From Paenibacillus gyeongsangnamensis (GTDB lineage Bacteria > Bacillota > Bacilli > Paenibacillales > NBRC-103111), in assembly GCF_027533625.1 (NCBI RefSeq), contig NZ_JAQAGZ010000003.1:310001-374000 (forward strand): DNA of 64,000 nucleotides, in the 5' to 3' direction. Below the pieces are notes generated by a model. The model had not been told where the DNA came from. It ran no database searches and saw only the letters and a list, made by a program, of their open reading frames with translations. Position 1 is the first letter of the stretch. Every line of letters starts with the position of its first letter. Position numbers and translations under genes: made by a program. Shown one piece after another: positions 17,941 to 26,337 of the stretch.

Positions 17941-18390
17941 TTAATCGGTCGGCTGCGCTTTCTCCAGCGCCTGCATGATTTCATCGGTCGGGCGATTGCC
18001 CTTCTCGGCATACACGATCCGGCCGTTCGTGCCGATGACGTATACGACGCGCTGTTGTCCGAACAGTCCAAGGATTTTGCCTACTTCATACTGCTTGCGA
18101 ATGGCTTCATCCGAGTCCGTGACAATCGGGAAATCATACTTGTTCTTCGCGGCGAACCGCCGGTGCTCCTCGAGCGTACCGGGATTGATTCCTAGCACGA
18201 TGGCCCCATGCGCTTCATAATGCTTCCTTGAATCCCGGACGGCACACAGCTGTTTCGTGCAAACCGGCGTCTCGTCCTTCGGGTAGAAGATGAGCACAAC
18301 GGGTCGTTTGCCAAGCTCGTTCGAAAGATCAATCGGGCCCATCGTGCTTTCGGCACGAAAGGCGGGGGCGGTCGTTCCTGGGGCGAGCAT
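17941..18390 (-). CDS. Peroxiredoxin, BCP/AhpC-TSA type
   Basis: Thiol peroxidase reducing hydroperoxides. 149 residues from ATG 18390 with AAGGAGGG six bases upstream. Catalytic region FYPKDETPVCTKQLCAVRD holds the peroxidatic Cys and a second Cys five residues on, the CxxxxC layout of bacterioferritin co-migratory protein (PrxQ). GIVLGINPGTLEEHRRFAAKNKYDFPIVTD and the C-terminal VYVIGTNGRIVY complete the fold. Confidence 0.88.
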   Translation of the reverse strand: MLAPGTTAPAFRAESTMGPIDLSNELGKRPVVLIFYPKDETPVCTKQLCAVRDSRKHYEAHGAIVLGINPGTLEEHRRFAAKNKYDFPIVTDSDEAIRKQYEVGKILGLFGQQRVVYVIGTNGRIVYAEKGNRPTDEIMQALEKAQPTD

Positions 18391-18539
18391 CCTTATCCCT
18401 CCTTGAATACATATCCGGCGCTGCACAATATCTTCATTATAGTCAAGTCAAGCCTGCACAGGCAAGGCGTCAGACGTCTTGCTTCTTCCGGAGGTTTCCG
18501 GTACGATGGGAGACAGCGCGGACAAGCCGCAAGTTAATC

Positions 18540-18678
18540 GTCCGGTGAATAAGCAGAGGAGCGGGCAAGCCTTTGACTTCAAATTCTACCCGTTCAAGGG
18601 GCTATCCAGTTCAGGAGTCCGGGGACAACTTTGTTCGGAAGATGAACCACTTGCGCAGCTGCCTTTTATTCACCGGAC
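18540..18678 (+). promoter_or_regulatory. Stem-enclosed leader upstream of the DUF3906 gene
   Basis: GTCCGGTGAATAAGCAG at 18540-18556 pairs with CTGC-CTT-TTATTCACCGGAC at 18659-18678: 17 base pairs with a three-base bulge. The enclosed ~100 bases contain further complementary patches (for example CGGG and CCCG). The ribosome site GGGAGG follows seven bases later. The layout suggests a cis-regulatory RNA, but it matches no riboswitch class I know; a small mobile repeat is the alternative. Confidence 0.45.
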
Positions 18679-18699
18679 TTCCAAGGGAGGACGGGGTTT

Positions 18700-18900
18700 A
18701 TGTACATCTATAAAATGGAAGTCGAGCTGAAGGACCAGGAGGTCCATCTGATCGTGATAGCCGAGAACGACGAGCAGGCCTTCGATTTTTTGGAGGAGCA
18801 GCTTGTCAAGCATTTCGTGAACAACCCGGAGGTGATCTCCGCTTCCATCATCGAGAAAAAACGGGCTGTGAAGGGCGCAGGATACGTTATTGAAGGATAA
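18700..18900 (+). CDS. DUF3906 family protein, 66 aa
   Basis: From ATG 18700 after GGGAGG. Short alpha/beta protein: MYIYKMEVELKDQEVHLIVI then FLEEQLVKHFVNNPEVISASIIEKKRAVKGAGYVIE, matching the small DUF3906 family of Bacillales. Function unknown. It may be controlled by the stem-enclosed leader directly upstream. Confidence 0.7.
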   Translation: MYIYKMEVELKDQEVHLIVIAENDEQAFDFLEEQLVKHFVNNPEVISASIIEKKRAVKGAGYVIEG

Positions 18901-18924
18901 TGGAGGCGGAGGTCATTTTGCATC

Positions 18925-18970
18925 TTGACCTTTACATACTTTTCATACTAAAATGTATGTAAAATCATAC
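18925..18970 (+). promoter_or_regulatory. Promoter with a CATAC/GTATG operator array, FMN reductase gene
   Basis: TTGACC (18925) and TAAAAT (18949) with an 18-base spacer. Half-sites CATAC at 18935, 18944 and 18966 and GTATG at 18955 make inverted repeats that cover the spacer, the -10 and the start region. This is the geometry of a repressor operator; redox-sensing HxlR/MarR-type repressors control similar reductases in Bacillus. Confidence 0.5.
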
Positions 18971-18987
18971 CAGAGGAGACTTGGCCT

Positions 18988-19530
18988 ATGAACATCGCGG
19001 TGATTGCGGGAAGCAACCGAAAAAACGCCACCAGCACGCAGCTGTGCCGTTATATTGTGAAGCAATTGGAAGAGAAGGGCTGTCAGACGAAGCTGTTCGA
19101 TTTGTACGCAAAGCCTCTGCCCTTCTACTGCCCTGACGAAGAGCAGGCGGACGAGAACGTAAGAGCACTGCTGCGCACGCTCGCCGAAGCGGACGGCATC
19201 ATCCTTGCTACATCCGAGTATCACGGGAGCATTACCGGCGTATTGAAGAATGCGCTCGACTTTGCCGGCTTCGATCAATTCGACGGCAAGATCGTGCTCT
19301 CGGTAAGCTCCGCCGGAGGCGCCGTCGGCGTCAGCTCGCTGCAGCATCTGCAGACCATTGTCCGCAACGTGCACGGGATCAATTGCCCGGAGTGGATTTC
19401 CATCGGCGGCGCCCAGCGCGAATTTACGCCGGAGGGCGAACCGAAGGACGGGAAGACGAAGGAGCGGGTGCTCCGGACGCTGAACTATTTTACGAGCATG
19501 ATCGCAGCCTTCCGCGGTAACGCATCCTAA
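18988..19530 (+). CDS. NADPH-dependent FMN reductase / azoreductase-like
   Basis: 180-residue flavodoxin-fold reductase. FMN phosphate loop [13 protein letters not shown] near the N-terminus, then [21 protein letters not shown], the isoalloxazine-contacting segment of YhdA/ChrR-type enzymes, and [17 protein letters not shown]. Reduces quinones, azo dyes or metals using NAD(P)H. GAGGAG precedes the ATG. Own promoter with inverted repeats suggests stress-inducible control. Confidence 0.88.
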   Translation: MNIAVIAGSNRKNATSTQLCRYIVKQLEEKGCQTKLFDLYAKPLPFYCPDEEQADENVRALLRTLAEADGIILATSEYHGSITGVLKNALDFAGFDQFDGKIVLSVSSAGGAVGVSSLQHLQTIVRNVHGINCPEWISIGGAQREFTPEGEPKDGKTKERVLRTLNYFTSMIAAFRGNAS

Positions 19531-19549
19531 CAGGGAGGAGACGCCGGTC

Positions 19550-20259
19550 ATGGCATCCGTACTAAAGAACGACTGGGAGGGGCAGCTCAAGGACGAATTT
19601 TTGAAGCCTTATTACTTGCAGCTCCGCCAGTTTCTGAAGCAGGAATATGCGCACGAAACGATTTATCCGCAGATGCATGATATATTCAATGCGCTGCATT
19701 ATACGTCTTTCGCAGATACGAAGGTCGTTATCCTGGGACAGGACCTTATCACGGTCCCAGCCAGGCGCACGGGCTCAGTTTCTCGGTCAAGCCGGGGGTT
19801 CCCGCGCCGCCTTCGCTCCAGAACATGTTCAAGGAGCTGCATAACGATATGGGCTGCAGATTACCGGACAACGGCTGTCTGGCGCCTTGGGCCGAGCAGG
19901 GGGTGCTGCTGCTGAACACCGTGCTGACCGTAAGGGCGGGGCAAGCTCATTCGCACAAAGGCAAGGGCTGGGAAACGTTCACGGACCGCGTTATCGCCTT
20001 GCTCAATGAGCGGGAGCAGCCGGTAGTGTTCATTCTATGGGGCAGTCACGCCCAGCAGAAGGCGCAGCTGATTACCGGCAAGCACCATGGCATCATTCGA
20101 TCCGTTCATCCGAGTCCGCTGTCGGCTCACCGCGGTTTCTTCGGCAGCAAGCCCTTTTCGAAAGCGAATGAACTGCTCGTGCGGCACGGCTTGGAGCCGA
20201 TCGATTGGCAGCTTCCGAATTCGGGAAGGCTGGCCGTAACCGGCAGCGCCTTGGCTTGA
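19550..20259 (+). pseudogene. ung: Uracil-DNA glycosylase with one-base frameshift in the active-site motif
   Basis: Removes uracil from DNA (family 1). The first frame gives [13 protein letters not shown] through VVILGQD, then loses phase; the second resumes with [48 protein letters not shown] and the catalytic-loop [23 protein letters not shown]. The expected motif [17 protein letters not shown] is recovered if one C is restored at 19744-19745 (GACCTTATCACGG should read GACCCTTATCACGG). Restored length is 236 residues, normal for Ung. Either a genuine recent knock-out or a base missed in a C run. Confidence 0.85.
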
Positions 20260-20275
20260 AGCCCTACGGCACGAA

Positions 20276-20316
20276 GAAGAGCCCGAACTCCTGTATTCAG
20301 GGGTTCGGGCTTCTTT
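20276..20316. terminator. Terminator after ung
   Basis: AAGAGCCCGAAC and GTTCGGGCTTCTTT arms with a CTGTATTCAG-type loop; usable from both strands. Directly followed by repeat R1 copy A. Confidence 0.8.
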
Positions 20317-20318
20317 GG

Positions 20319-20420
20319 TTGATAAGAATTTATAAGTTTTTCGCGGGCTTATAGCTTCGCATCAACCTTGATAAACGCGCTGGTCTTTGTAAGAAAAGGA
20401 CGGCGTAGCCGTTTATCTTG
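20319..20420 (+). repeat. R1 interspersed repeat, copy A
   Basis: About 100 bp shared with copies at 28.0, 34.5, 38.5 and 56.3 kb. It contains TATAAG/CTTATA and, after GCTTCGCATCAACC, the hairpin GATAAACG...CGTTTATC with inner GTCTTTGT/AAAAGGAC. Copy A has one wobble and one mismatch in the inner stem. Lies between the convergent ends of ung and the DUF4015 gene. Confidence 0.9.
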
Positions 20421-20433
20421 GTGTCCAAACGCG

Positions 20434-21606
20434 TTAATAATTGACATTGGGCGTGTAGGTGTTCACCGCATTCCACAGCAGAAATTCGTCTACTCCGTTA
20501 TCCTTGAGGGCGCGTATCTGCTCCTCGATTTCCTGCTTGCTGTATTTGATATGCCCGGGTACCCAGGAGGCCGTAAAGTCCTGAATCCAAGGCCGGACGA
20601 CCGGCTTCAGCTGCCCGAGCGGATCGAGCTTCTTATGTGTATCCTTGCTGGCCCCGTCGATCGTCACGTAAGGCTCCGCATCCGGCACTTTGGCGCCGAA
20701 CCAGCCGGTCGAGTAGTGGCTCGGATAAATCATGGGAGAGATGACGTCAACGTTCTGCGATATTTTCTGAAAATCCTGCCCGATCCCTTCGGCGGCCGGG
20801 ACGGAGGCGGCATAGCCGAAGATATCCACGGAGACGCGAACGCCCAGCGGGGACAGCTGCTCGTGCGCATACTTGACGAACTCGGCGACGGCGTCGATGC
20901 GTGTCCGGTCGTCCTTGTCGTAAATTAGCTTGTCGGCGCGGGTCTCGAACCCTTCGGGGAAGCGCACGTAGTCGAATTGAATTTCCTTGAAGCCGGCCTT
21001 CGCCGCTTCCTTGGCGACCGCGACGTTATAATCCCACACTTCCTTCTTGTACGGGTTGACAAAGCTGTCCGGAGGATTCTTGCTGTTGCCCCACAGCGTC
21101 CCGTCCGGGTTCTTGTAGGAGAGCTCGGGATGCTTTTTGGCCAGCACTGTATCTTTAAACACGACGATTCGGGCGATCGGATATATCTTATGTTCTTGAA
21201 GCGTGGTCATCAGCTTGCCGATGTCCGGGATGATCTTCTGGGTCGTATCCATGGCCGTAAGCTCCGGGTTGCCGGTATCGTATGTAATATAGCCCCAATC
21301 GTCTTTAATATCGATGACCATGGAGTTCAGTTCCGTTTCGTCCATAAGCTTCAGCAGGGAGTTCAGCCGGGAGCCTCCGGCACTGTGAGCGGTCACGTAT
21401 ACCCCCTTCACCTTGGGTGCGTCTTTCTGCGGGTCGATCTTGCTGGCCGGCTTCAGCCGGTCTTCCGGATTTGTGCTAGGCGCTTGCTGCACTACGGCGT
21501 TCTTGGAATCGAGAGAGGCCTGTACGAGCTGCTCGAACGTCATGTCGGGATGGTCTGCGCCTGCGCCGCCCCAGGCCATCAGGAATGCGGCTAAGAGGTA
21601 TTCCAT
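20434..21606 (-). CDS. Secreted putative glycoside hydrolase (DUF4015, GHL-type)
   Basis: 390 residues. A short signal-like N-terminus (MEYLLAAFLMAWGGAGA) follows AAGGAGAG. The TIM-barrel hydrolase family DUF4015 is seen in VKGVYVTAHSAGGSRLNSLLKLMDETELNSMVIDIKDDWG, YPIARIVVFKDTVLA, FKEIQFDYVRFPEG (likely catalytic Asp region) and VSVDIFGYAASV, ending in DEFLLWNAVNTYTPNV. Probably acts on extracellular polysaccharide; substrate unknown. Monocistronic. Confidence 0.85.
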   Translation of the reverse strand: MEYLLAAFLMAWGGAGADHPDMTFEQLVQASLDSKNAVVQQAPSTNPEDRLKPASKIDPQKDAPKVKGVYVTAHSAGGSRLNSLLKLMDETELNSMVIDIKDDWGYITYDTGNPELTAMDTTQKIIPDIGKLMTTLQEHKIYPIARIVVFKDTVLAKKHPELSYKNPDGTLWGNSKNPPDSFVNPYKKEVWDYNVAVAKEAAKAGFKEIQFDYVRFPEGFETRADKLIYDKDDRTRIDAVAEFVKYAHEQLSPLGVRVSVDIFGYAASVPAAEGIGQDFQKISQNVDVISPMIYPSHYSTGWFGAKVPDAEPYVTIDGASKDTHKKLDPLGQLKPVVRPWIQDFTASWVPGHIKYSKQEIEEQIRALKDNGVDEFLLWNAVNTYTPNVNY

Positions 21607-21734
21607 TTGGGTTTGTCTCTCCTTGAGGTATGATATCTATCATTATAAGGGAAGAGTCGGGCGTCCGATAGAGAAGATTGTAGCATTTTGCCGAACGAAC
21701 GAAAGGCATGACGAACGATATGATAATAAATTCA

Positions 21735-21763
21735 TTGATTTAAGCGGATGCGGCTAGTATAGT
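21735..21763 (+). promoter_or_regulatory. Promoter of the MFS gene at 21808
   Basis: TTGATT, 17 bases, TATAGT, about 45 bases before the start codon. Confidence 0.55.
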
Positions 21764-21807
21764 ATTCTAGGAATGTTTCAACAATAGAATGTGAGGATTG
21801 CCTTCCA

Positions 21808-22977
21808 ATGCCTACGAACGGGAACCGACAAGTCTGGACGCTTCGCGGACTCAATCTATTTTATTACGCCACAACGGGAATTTTGAATCCTTTTTTGCCG
21901 ATTTACTTTGCCGGCAAGGGGTATTCGTCATCCCAGATCGGGCTGCTTATGATGATCGGTCCGTTCGTGACCATCTTCGCCCAGCCGCTGTGGGGCTATC
22001 TGAGCGACCGCTATCATACGCTCAAGCTCATCATCTTCGGTTTGTGGATGATGACGCTGCTGTCAAGCATCGGCATTTTCCTCACCTCGGGATTTCCGCT
22101 TGCTTTTCTCTTCATGCTGCTGCTTTATTTCTTCATGCTGTCTTCCATACCGCTGCTCGATACGATTTCGCTCAAGGCCGCGCAGCAGGCTGGGGTCGGC
22201 TACGGCTCGCTTCGGATGTTCGGATCGATGGGTTTCACGCTGCTCGCGATGCTGTCGGGGACGCTGCTGACGGCGCTCGGCGGGATGAACAATATCCCTT
22301 ATCTGTACTGGACGGCCTGGGTGCCGCCGCTGCTGCTGCTGATCTTCCTGAAGGACGTGAAAGGCTCGGGGCCCCGTGTCACCCTCGGCGCATTCGGAAG
22401 CATGTTCCGCAACAAGCCGTTCATGTGGTTTCTCTTCCTTGTTTTTCTGCTGATCGTGCCGCATAGGATGAACGATACTTTATTTGTGCTGTATTTAAAG
22501 GATGCCGGGGGCACCGATACGATGGTCGGTCTCGCCTGGGCATTCGCAGCGGCAAGCGAAATTCCGACCTTTGCGCTGTTCGGCCGCTACATGCACCGTT
22601 TCCATGAGATATCGCTGCTGGGGATTGTGGCGCTACTTTATACGATTCGCTGGTTATTGTACGGCTGGATTACCGATCCCGTCGTGTTGATGCTGCTGCA
22701 AGCGATGCATATCATAACGTTTGCCGTGTTCTGGATCGTATCGGTGCAGGTTGTCGTCAGACTCGTGCCGGACTCGCTTCAGTCGACGGGCCAGTCGATG
22801 CTGTCGATGGTGTTCCTGGGGCTGGCCGGAATTACGGGCGGATTTGCCGGAGGCTGGATCAAGGATCATTGGGGCGGGCCGGCCATGTATCATTTGGGCG
22901 CCGCCATGACGTTTATCGCCGCTCTGCTGCTTCTGGGGACCCATGCCTATAACCGCAAAAAAAACCATCCGGCTTAA
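21808..22977 (+). CDS. MFS transporter (MFS_1_like), intact paralogue of the broken gene at 12-13 kb
   Basis: 389 residues, 12 predicted spans. LNLFYYATTGILNPFLPIYFAGKGYSSSQIGLL and GPFVTIFAQPLWGYLSDRYHTLK include the MFS loop 2-3 motif (GYLSDR). Belongs with sugar/nucleoside-proton symporter-like members; substrate unknown. Its sequence guides the repair of the 12-13 kb pseudogene. A shared hairpin separates it from convergent tatA. Confidence 0.88.
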   Translation: MPTNGNRQVWTLRGLNLFYYATTGILNPFLPIYFAGKGYSSSQIGLLMMIGPFVTIFAQPLWGYLSDRYHTLKLIIFGLWMMTLLSSIGIFLTSGFPLAFLFMLLLYFFMLSSIPLLDTISLKAAQQAGVGYGSLRMFGSMGFTLLAMLSGTLLTALGGMNNIPYLYWTAWVPPLLLLIFLKDVKGSGPRVTLGAFGSMFRNKPFMWFLFLVFLLIVPHRMNDTLFVLYLKDAGGTDTMVGLAWAFAAASEIPTFALFGRYMHRFHEISLLGIVALLYTIRWLLYGWITDPVVLMLLQAMHIITFAVFWIVSVQVVVRLVPDSLQSTGQSMLSMVFLGLAGITGGFAGGWIKDHWGGPAMYHLGAAMTFIAALLLLGTHAYNRKKNHPA

Positions 22978-22996
22978 CGCGCGGATGGTTTGTTGT
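22958..22996. terminator. Bidirectional terminator between the MFS gene and tatA
   Basis: AACCATCCG and CGGATGGTT arms, with AAAAAAAA on the left and TTTGTTGTT on the right; the left arm lies in the last MFS codons and the right arm near the tatA stop. Confidence 0.8.
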
Positions 22997-23244
22997 TATT
23001 TGTGTGCGTTCGGCTGCGAAGCTTCGGTTGCATGCGTTGTCGTTTCCGCAGCGGAAGCCGTCAGCTCTTTCTTAGGCTCTTCCCGGCGATCGTCTGAATT
23101 GCTGTTGTTGCCTGTCGTCGCATCCTTGAATTCACGGAACATCTTGCCGAAGCCGCGGCCGAGTTCGGGCAGCTTGCTCGGTCCGAACAGCAGCAGAGCG
23201 ACCAGAGCAATTAAGATAAAATGCATAGGGGTTAAAGCACCCAT
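22996..23244 (-). CDS. tatA: Sec-independent translocase subunit TatA
   Basis: Pore-forming subunit of the twin-arginine export system, which moves folded proteins across the membrane. 82 residues from ATG 23244 (GGAGGTG six bases upstream); the frame is open further but unsupported. One span ([23 protein letters not shown]) with the FGPxKLPELG hinge, the amphipathic [15 protein letters not shown] and a polar tail. No tatC is next to it. Confidence 0.95.
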   Translation of the reverse strand: MGALTPMHFILIALVALLLFGPSKLPELGRGFGKMFREFKDATTGNNSNSDDRREEPKKELTASAAETTTHATEASQPNAHK

Positions 23245-23444
23245 GTGTGGCACCTCCATTTCTCTCACGAGACTATCATACCATACTCTGTATGCACAGT
23301 ATAACATGGATTTATTACGAAACGTTAACATTTTTGGAAGATAAGCTGCCAAACCAAAGCTTGGCGGTTGGCGGCCCCCAATATAGGAACCGGCTACCTT
23401 GCCCGGACGGTTCTTTGGCTCGGTGGTCCATACGCTGTATCACG

Positions 23445-23476
23445 AAAAACGCCTATCTTCAATGAAGATAGGCGTG
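23445..23476 (-). terminator. Terminator of the 70-aa gene
   Basis: CGCCTATCTTC/GAAGATAGGCG with an ATT loop and TTTTTCG on the minus strand; the gene's last codons form the left arm. Confidence 0.85.
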
Positions 23477-23671
23477 TTTCTGATGTTCGGAAATGCTGTA
23501 TTGGATTATTTCCATCGCATCTTCGGCTTCCAAGGCGTCGATGCCGTTACGGAGTACAATTTCGGATTCCAATTCGTTCTGCTTCAAGAAAGGATACAAT
23601 TCCGGCGTTAATCTCATTACAATCTCAGACAACTTTACTGTTTCCACAACCATCACCCTTCCCGTCATCAT
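23459..23671 (-). CDS. Hypothetical protein, about 70 aa
   Basis: Acidic small protein; the most likely start is a GTG or ATG near 23653-23671, with AAGGGTG nearby. Content VETVKLSEIVMRLTPELYPFLKQNELESEIVLRNGIDALEAEDAMEIIQYSISEHQ looks like a helical soluble protein. No family recognised. The terminator at its exact 3' end supports a real transcript. Confidence 0.6.
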   Translation of the reverse strand: MMTGRVMVVETVKLSEIVMRLTPELYPFLKQNELESEIVLRNGIDALEAEDAMEIIQYSISEHQKHAYLH

Positions 23672-23805
23672 CTAGTGTTGCGAGATCAAGAGCGAACGAG
23701 TCGTACAGGTAAAGCCGGTGTATCGAAATGAAATTACCATTTCATTATACCATAGATTTTAATTTTATGTATCGTATCGATTGCTTAAATGTTGCTAAAT
23801 TCCCG

Positions 23806-24633
23806 TTATCTGCGGAACAGACCCATGACACCGACGGTTTCCGTGATGTTGACAAAAGCCTGTGGATCCCACTGTTTGATCAGCTGCTGAATCTCATTCA
23901 GCTCATATCGGGTCGTGACGGTCATCAGCATATGGTGGGGCTCTCCCGTATGGGCGCCCTGCGTTTCGATGACGGTGACCCCGCGCTGCAGCTTCTTCAT
24001 CTTCTGAAGCAAAATTTGTTTCTTTTTCGTTACGATGAATACCGTCACCTTCAAATGACGGATATGGATCGTGTCCATCACTTTACCGGTGACGAAGATG
24101 GCGAGCATCGAATAAAGCGCCAAATCCCAGTTGTTCTTGTAATACCCGAGTGCCAATATAACCAGTCCGTTGAGAACGAACAGCAAGGTTCCGAGCGGAA
24201 AATCGCGCTTCCGCGTAAGGATCGACCCGATAATATCGAACCCTCCGGTGGAGCCTCCGGCCCGGAGCGATAGGCCGGTGCCGATGCCGATAAGTACGCC
24301 TCCGGTGACGGACGACATGATGAGGTCGCCGCTCACCGCTTTCACGGGAATGATCTCCATGAACCAGGTTGTCATGATAACGGATACGAGACTGAGCACG
24401 ACGAATTTCCTGCCGACCGACAGCAGCCCCCAGACAAGCACGGGCAAATTGAAGACCAGAAAGAGAAGCGAGATGTTCCAGTTCGTGAAATAGCCGACCA
24501 GCATGGAAACCCCGGAGATACCGCCGCTGATCAGCTGGTGGGGGATAAGAAATAAATTGAAGCTGCCGGCAATCAGCAAGGAGCCGAGAACGACGATAAG
24601 GAAGGAACCGAATAAAGAACGAATGAAATACAA
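23806..24633 (-). CDS. YitT family membrane protein (DUF161 + DUF2179)
   Basis: 275 residues from TTG 24633, six bases from GGAGGTG; the in-frame GTG at 24642 sits on the ribosome site. Five to six spans in residues 1-175 (LIAGSFNLFLIPHQLISGGISGVSML, GLSLRAGGSTGGFDIIG) are the YitT_membrane domain, and 200-270 is the cytosolic DUF2179 domain (RGVTVIETQGAHTGEPHHMLMTVTTRYELNEI). Function unknown; some relatives bind nucleotides or act in transport. Confidence 0.9.
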   Translation of the reverse strand: MYFIRSLFGSFLIVVLGSLLIAGSFNLFLIPHQLISGGISGVSMLVGYFTNWNISLLFLVFNLPVLVWGLLSVGRKFVVLSLVSVIMTTWFMEIIPVKAVSGDLIMSSVTGGVLIGIGTGLSLRAGGSTGGFDIIGSILTRKRDFPLGTLLFVLNGLVILALGYYKNNWDLALYSMLAIFVTGKVMDTIHIRHLKVTVFIVTKKKQILLQKMKKLQRGVTVIETQGAHTGEPHHMLMTVTTRYELNEIQQLIKQWDPQAFVNITETVGVMGLFRR

Positions 24634-24690
24634 TGAAAACACCTCCTTCTGATTTTAGTATGGTCTTGAAGCGAGTGGTTCGATTCAGAC

Positions 24691-24728
24691 ATGGGAAAGC
24701 TCCCCGTACTTAGCGTCAGGGAGCCGAA
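24691..24728 (-). terminator. Possible terminator after the DUF4247 gene
   Basis: Minus strand GCTCCC/GGGAGC hairpin immediately after the stop, with a weak TTTCCC tail. Confidence 0.4.
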
Positions 24729-24729
24729 A

Positions 24730-25458
24730 TTACTTCCGTTTGAACGAACCGGAGCGCGGAGTCGTGCTTGGCTTGGAGCTGCCGCCGCTTGTGGAAGGCG
24801 GCTTGTAAGTCGGCGTGGAGCCGTCGCCCCGCCGGATGCTTCCGCTGCTGTCCGAGGAAGGAGGCGTCGTCGAAGTGCCCGGCTTTGTGAAGCTTCCGCT
24901 CCGGTCCGAAGTGCTCGGAGCCTGCTGGGAGGGCGGTGCGGCCGTCGATCCTCCGGGGGTCTTGGGCGCCGTCTGGTATTTGCCGTAGTCATCGTAACGC
25001 GGGCTGGACGTATATCCCCGGTAATCGTAGCCGCCCCCTCTATGGCTGTTAAACCAGCCCCCGCCGAAGAGCGACTGCAGCAGGGAGGCGGTAATATAGC
25101 CTTGCAGGAACGAGGAGTCGTAATTTTCCTTCGCATACTGAATCGTATCGATCTCAACGAGCGTGCTGGACTCGTGATTCGGGTCCTTCTGCACGTTAAT
25201 CACTTTATTATCATACACCAAAAACATCCGGTCGGTCGATTCCTTGCTCGTTTCTTTCGGTTTTTCCTGGGCTGCCAGTTCCTTGGCTACGGAAGGCACA
25301 TCCTTGCCCTCGACCTGATAAACTTTAGCCATGCTCTTGCCTTGCCCGGTCACGTCGACCAAGGAATAATTTTGCTTAATATAATTGCCGGCATCGCCGC
25401 ATCCTGCCAGGAGGGCCAATACCAGTACGATACATATCCATTTGAGCGGTTTGTTCAT
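24730..25458 (-). CDS. DUF4247 lipoprotein
   Basis: 242 residues. The signal peptide ends in the lipobox LLAGCGDAGN, so the protein is a membrane-anchored lipoprotein. Residues about 25-150 are the DUF4247 domain (IKQNYSLVDVTG, ARVYQVEGKDVPSVAKEL, MFLVYDNKVINVQKDP). The tail from about 150 is low-complexity Pro/Ser/Thr/Gly with repeated SGSF and GGS units, probably wall-spanning. Lies 57 bases after the DUF4178 gene, in the same operon. Confidence 0.85.
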   Translation of the reverse strand: MNKPLKWICIVLVLALLAGCGDAGNYIKQNYSLVDVTGQGKSMAKVYQVEGKDVPSVAKELAAQEKPKETSKESTDRMFLVYDNKVINVQKDPNHESSTLVEIDTIQYAKENYDSSFLQGYITASLLQSLFGGGWFNSHRGGGYDYRGYTSSPRYDDYGKYQTAPKTPGGSTAAPPSQQAPSTSDRSGSFTKPGTSTTPPSSDSSGSIRRGDGSTPTYKPPSTSGGSSKPSTTPRSGSFKRK

Positions 25459-25515
25459 GGATCGTTTTTGTCACCTCCGGCTGAGAGTTGGGCTATCTTC
25501 CGGATGCCGCCGGGC

Positions 25516-26058
25516 TTACTTGCCCTTCATGAACTTGATTTGGCCGGCGGGTGTGCGGGTTCCCTCCATCGCCACATATTTGCCGTCCTGCCACTGAAGG
25601 AAGAAGTAACGGTTTTCGGTGCCGAAATAACGCCAGACGAGCACCTCGTCGTTCCCGCGGAAGTCGGTGTTGCCGTCCGCCCGGACCATGTCGCTGCGGT
25701 GATGCTCCAATTCGTAGTTCACTTCGCCGCCGACCTCGAGCCGCGTCGGCACGTCGTTCGGGTCGTCCAGCGAGCCTTCTACGAATTCGCATATGAACGC
25801 TTCATAGGTCCGTCCTTTTTCCACAAGAAGACATGATATCTGTTTTCCGTTTTGCAGATAATAAGCAAAGCGGTGCGGCGGGAATCCCCGGTCGAAGTAA
25901 ACAAGCTTGCCGGAAACGACGTATTCCTCCAGGTCGACCTCGATGATGTCGCCGACCTGAGTCTCCTCATAAGGATTAATTTCCGCTTTCGGGGGCTCGG
26001 TATCCTGCTTGTTGCTTTTGATAATGGCTCCAACGCGTTTCCATATGGACATGGGCAC
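25516..26058 (-). CDS. DUF4178 domain protein
   Basis: 180 residues from GTG 26058 (GGAG five bases upstream; an ATG follows six bases later). The DUF4178 domain spans about 30-175: VGDIIEVDLEEYVVSGKLVYFDRG, RFAYYLQNGKQISCLLVEKGRTYEAFICEFVEGS and YFFLQWQDGKYVAMEGT. No signal peptide. The DUF4178 and DUF4247 families commonly sit together in Bacillales, so they likely act together; role unknown. Confidence 0.85.
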   Translation of the reverse strand: MPMSIWKRVGAIIKSNKQDTEPPKAEINPYEETQVGDIIEVDLEEYVVSGKLVYFDRGFPPHRFAYYLQNGKQISCLLVEKGRTYEAFICEFVEGSLDDPNDVPTRLEVGGEVNYELEHHRSDMVRADGNTDFRGNDEVLVWRYFGTENRYFFLQWQDGKYVAMEGTRTPAGQIKFMKGK

Positions 26059-26178
26059 AATCGCTCCTTCTTCTTCTGAAAAGTTCCGAATAACATATGG
26101 GGATTACACTTATTATATACGAAGTAAAAGATTTGTGGGTTTCAAAATTGAAGTTTTCTGGAATATGCTCTCAGCGTG

Positions 26179-26187
26179 TGGTATAAT
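26179..26187 (+). promoter_or_regulatory. Extended -10 promoter of cshA
   Basis: TGGTATAAT, an extended -10 without a clear -35. Transcription would start about 145 bases before the TTG, leaving a long leader of the type used by cold-induced RNA helicase genes. Confidence 0.5.
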
Positions 26188-26337
26188 ACTAAAGATATTC
26201 TTAAGTACGGCCTTGACGAATCATTTTGACACGCTCGGACGAAGTGTTTCAAGAAGGGATTAAATAGAAGAAGATAGGAGTCGCACTTAAGGGTATAGAC
26301 CATTAGAGAAACCCTAAATAAAGGAGACTGAAATCAT

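Noticed and set aside
26297-26318. GAGAAACCCTAA upstream of cshA as a third R2 copy
   Set aside because: Only 12 bases match the R2 end and no inner arms follow; chance or a relic too short to call.
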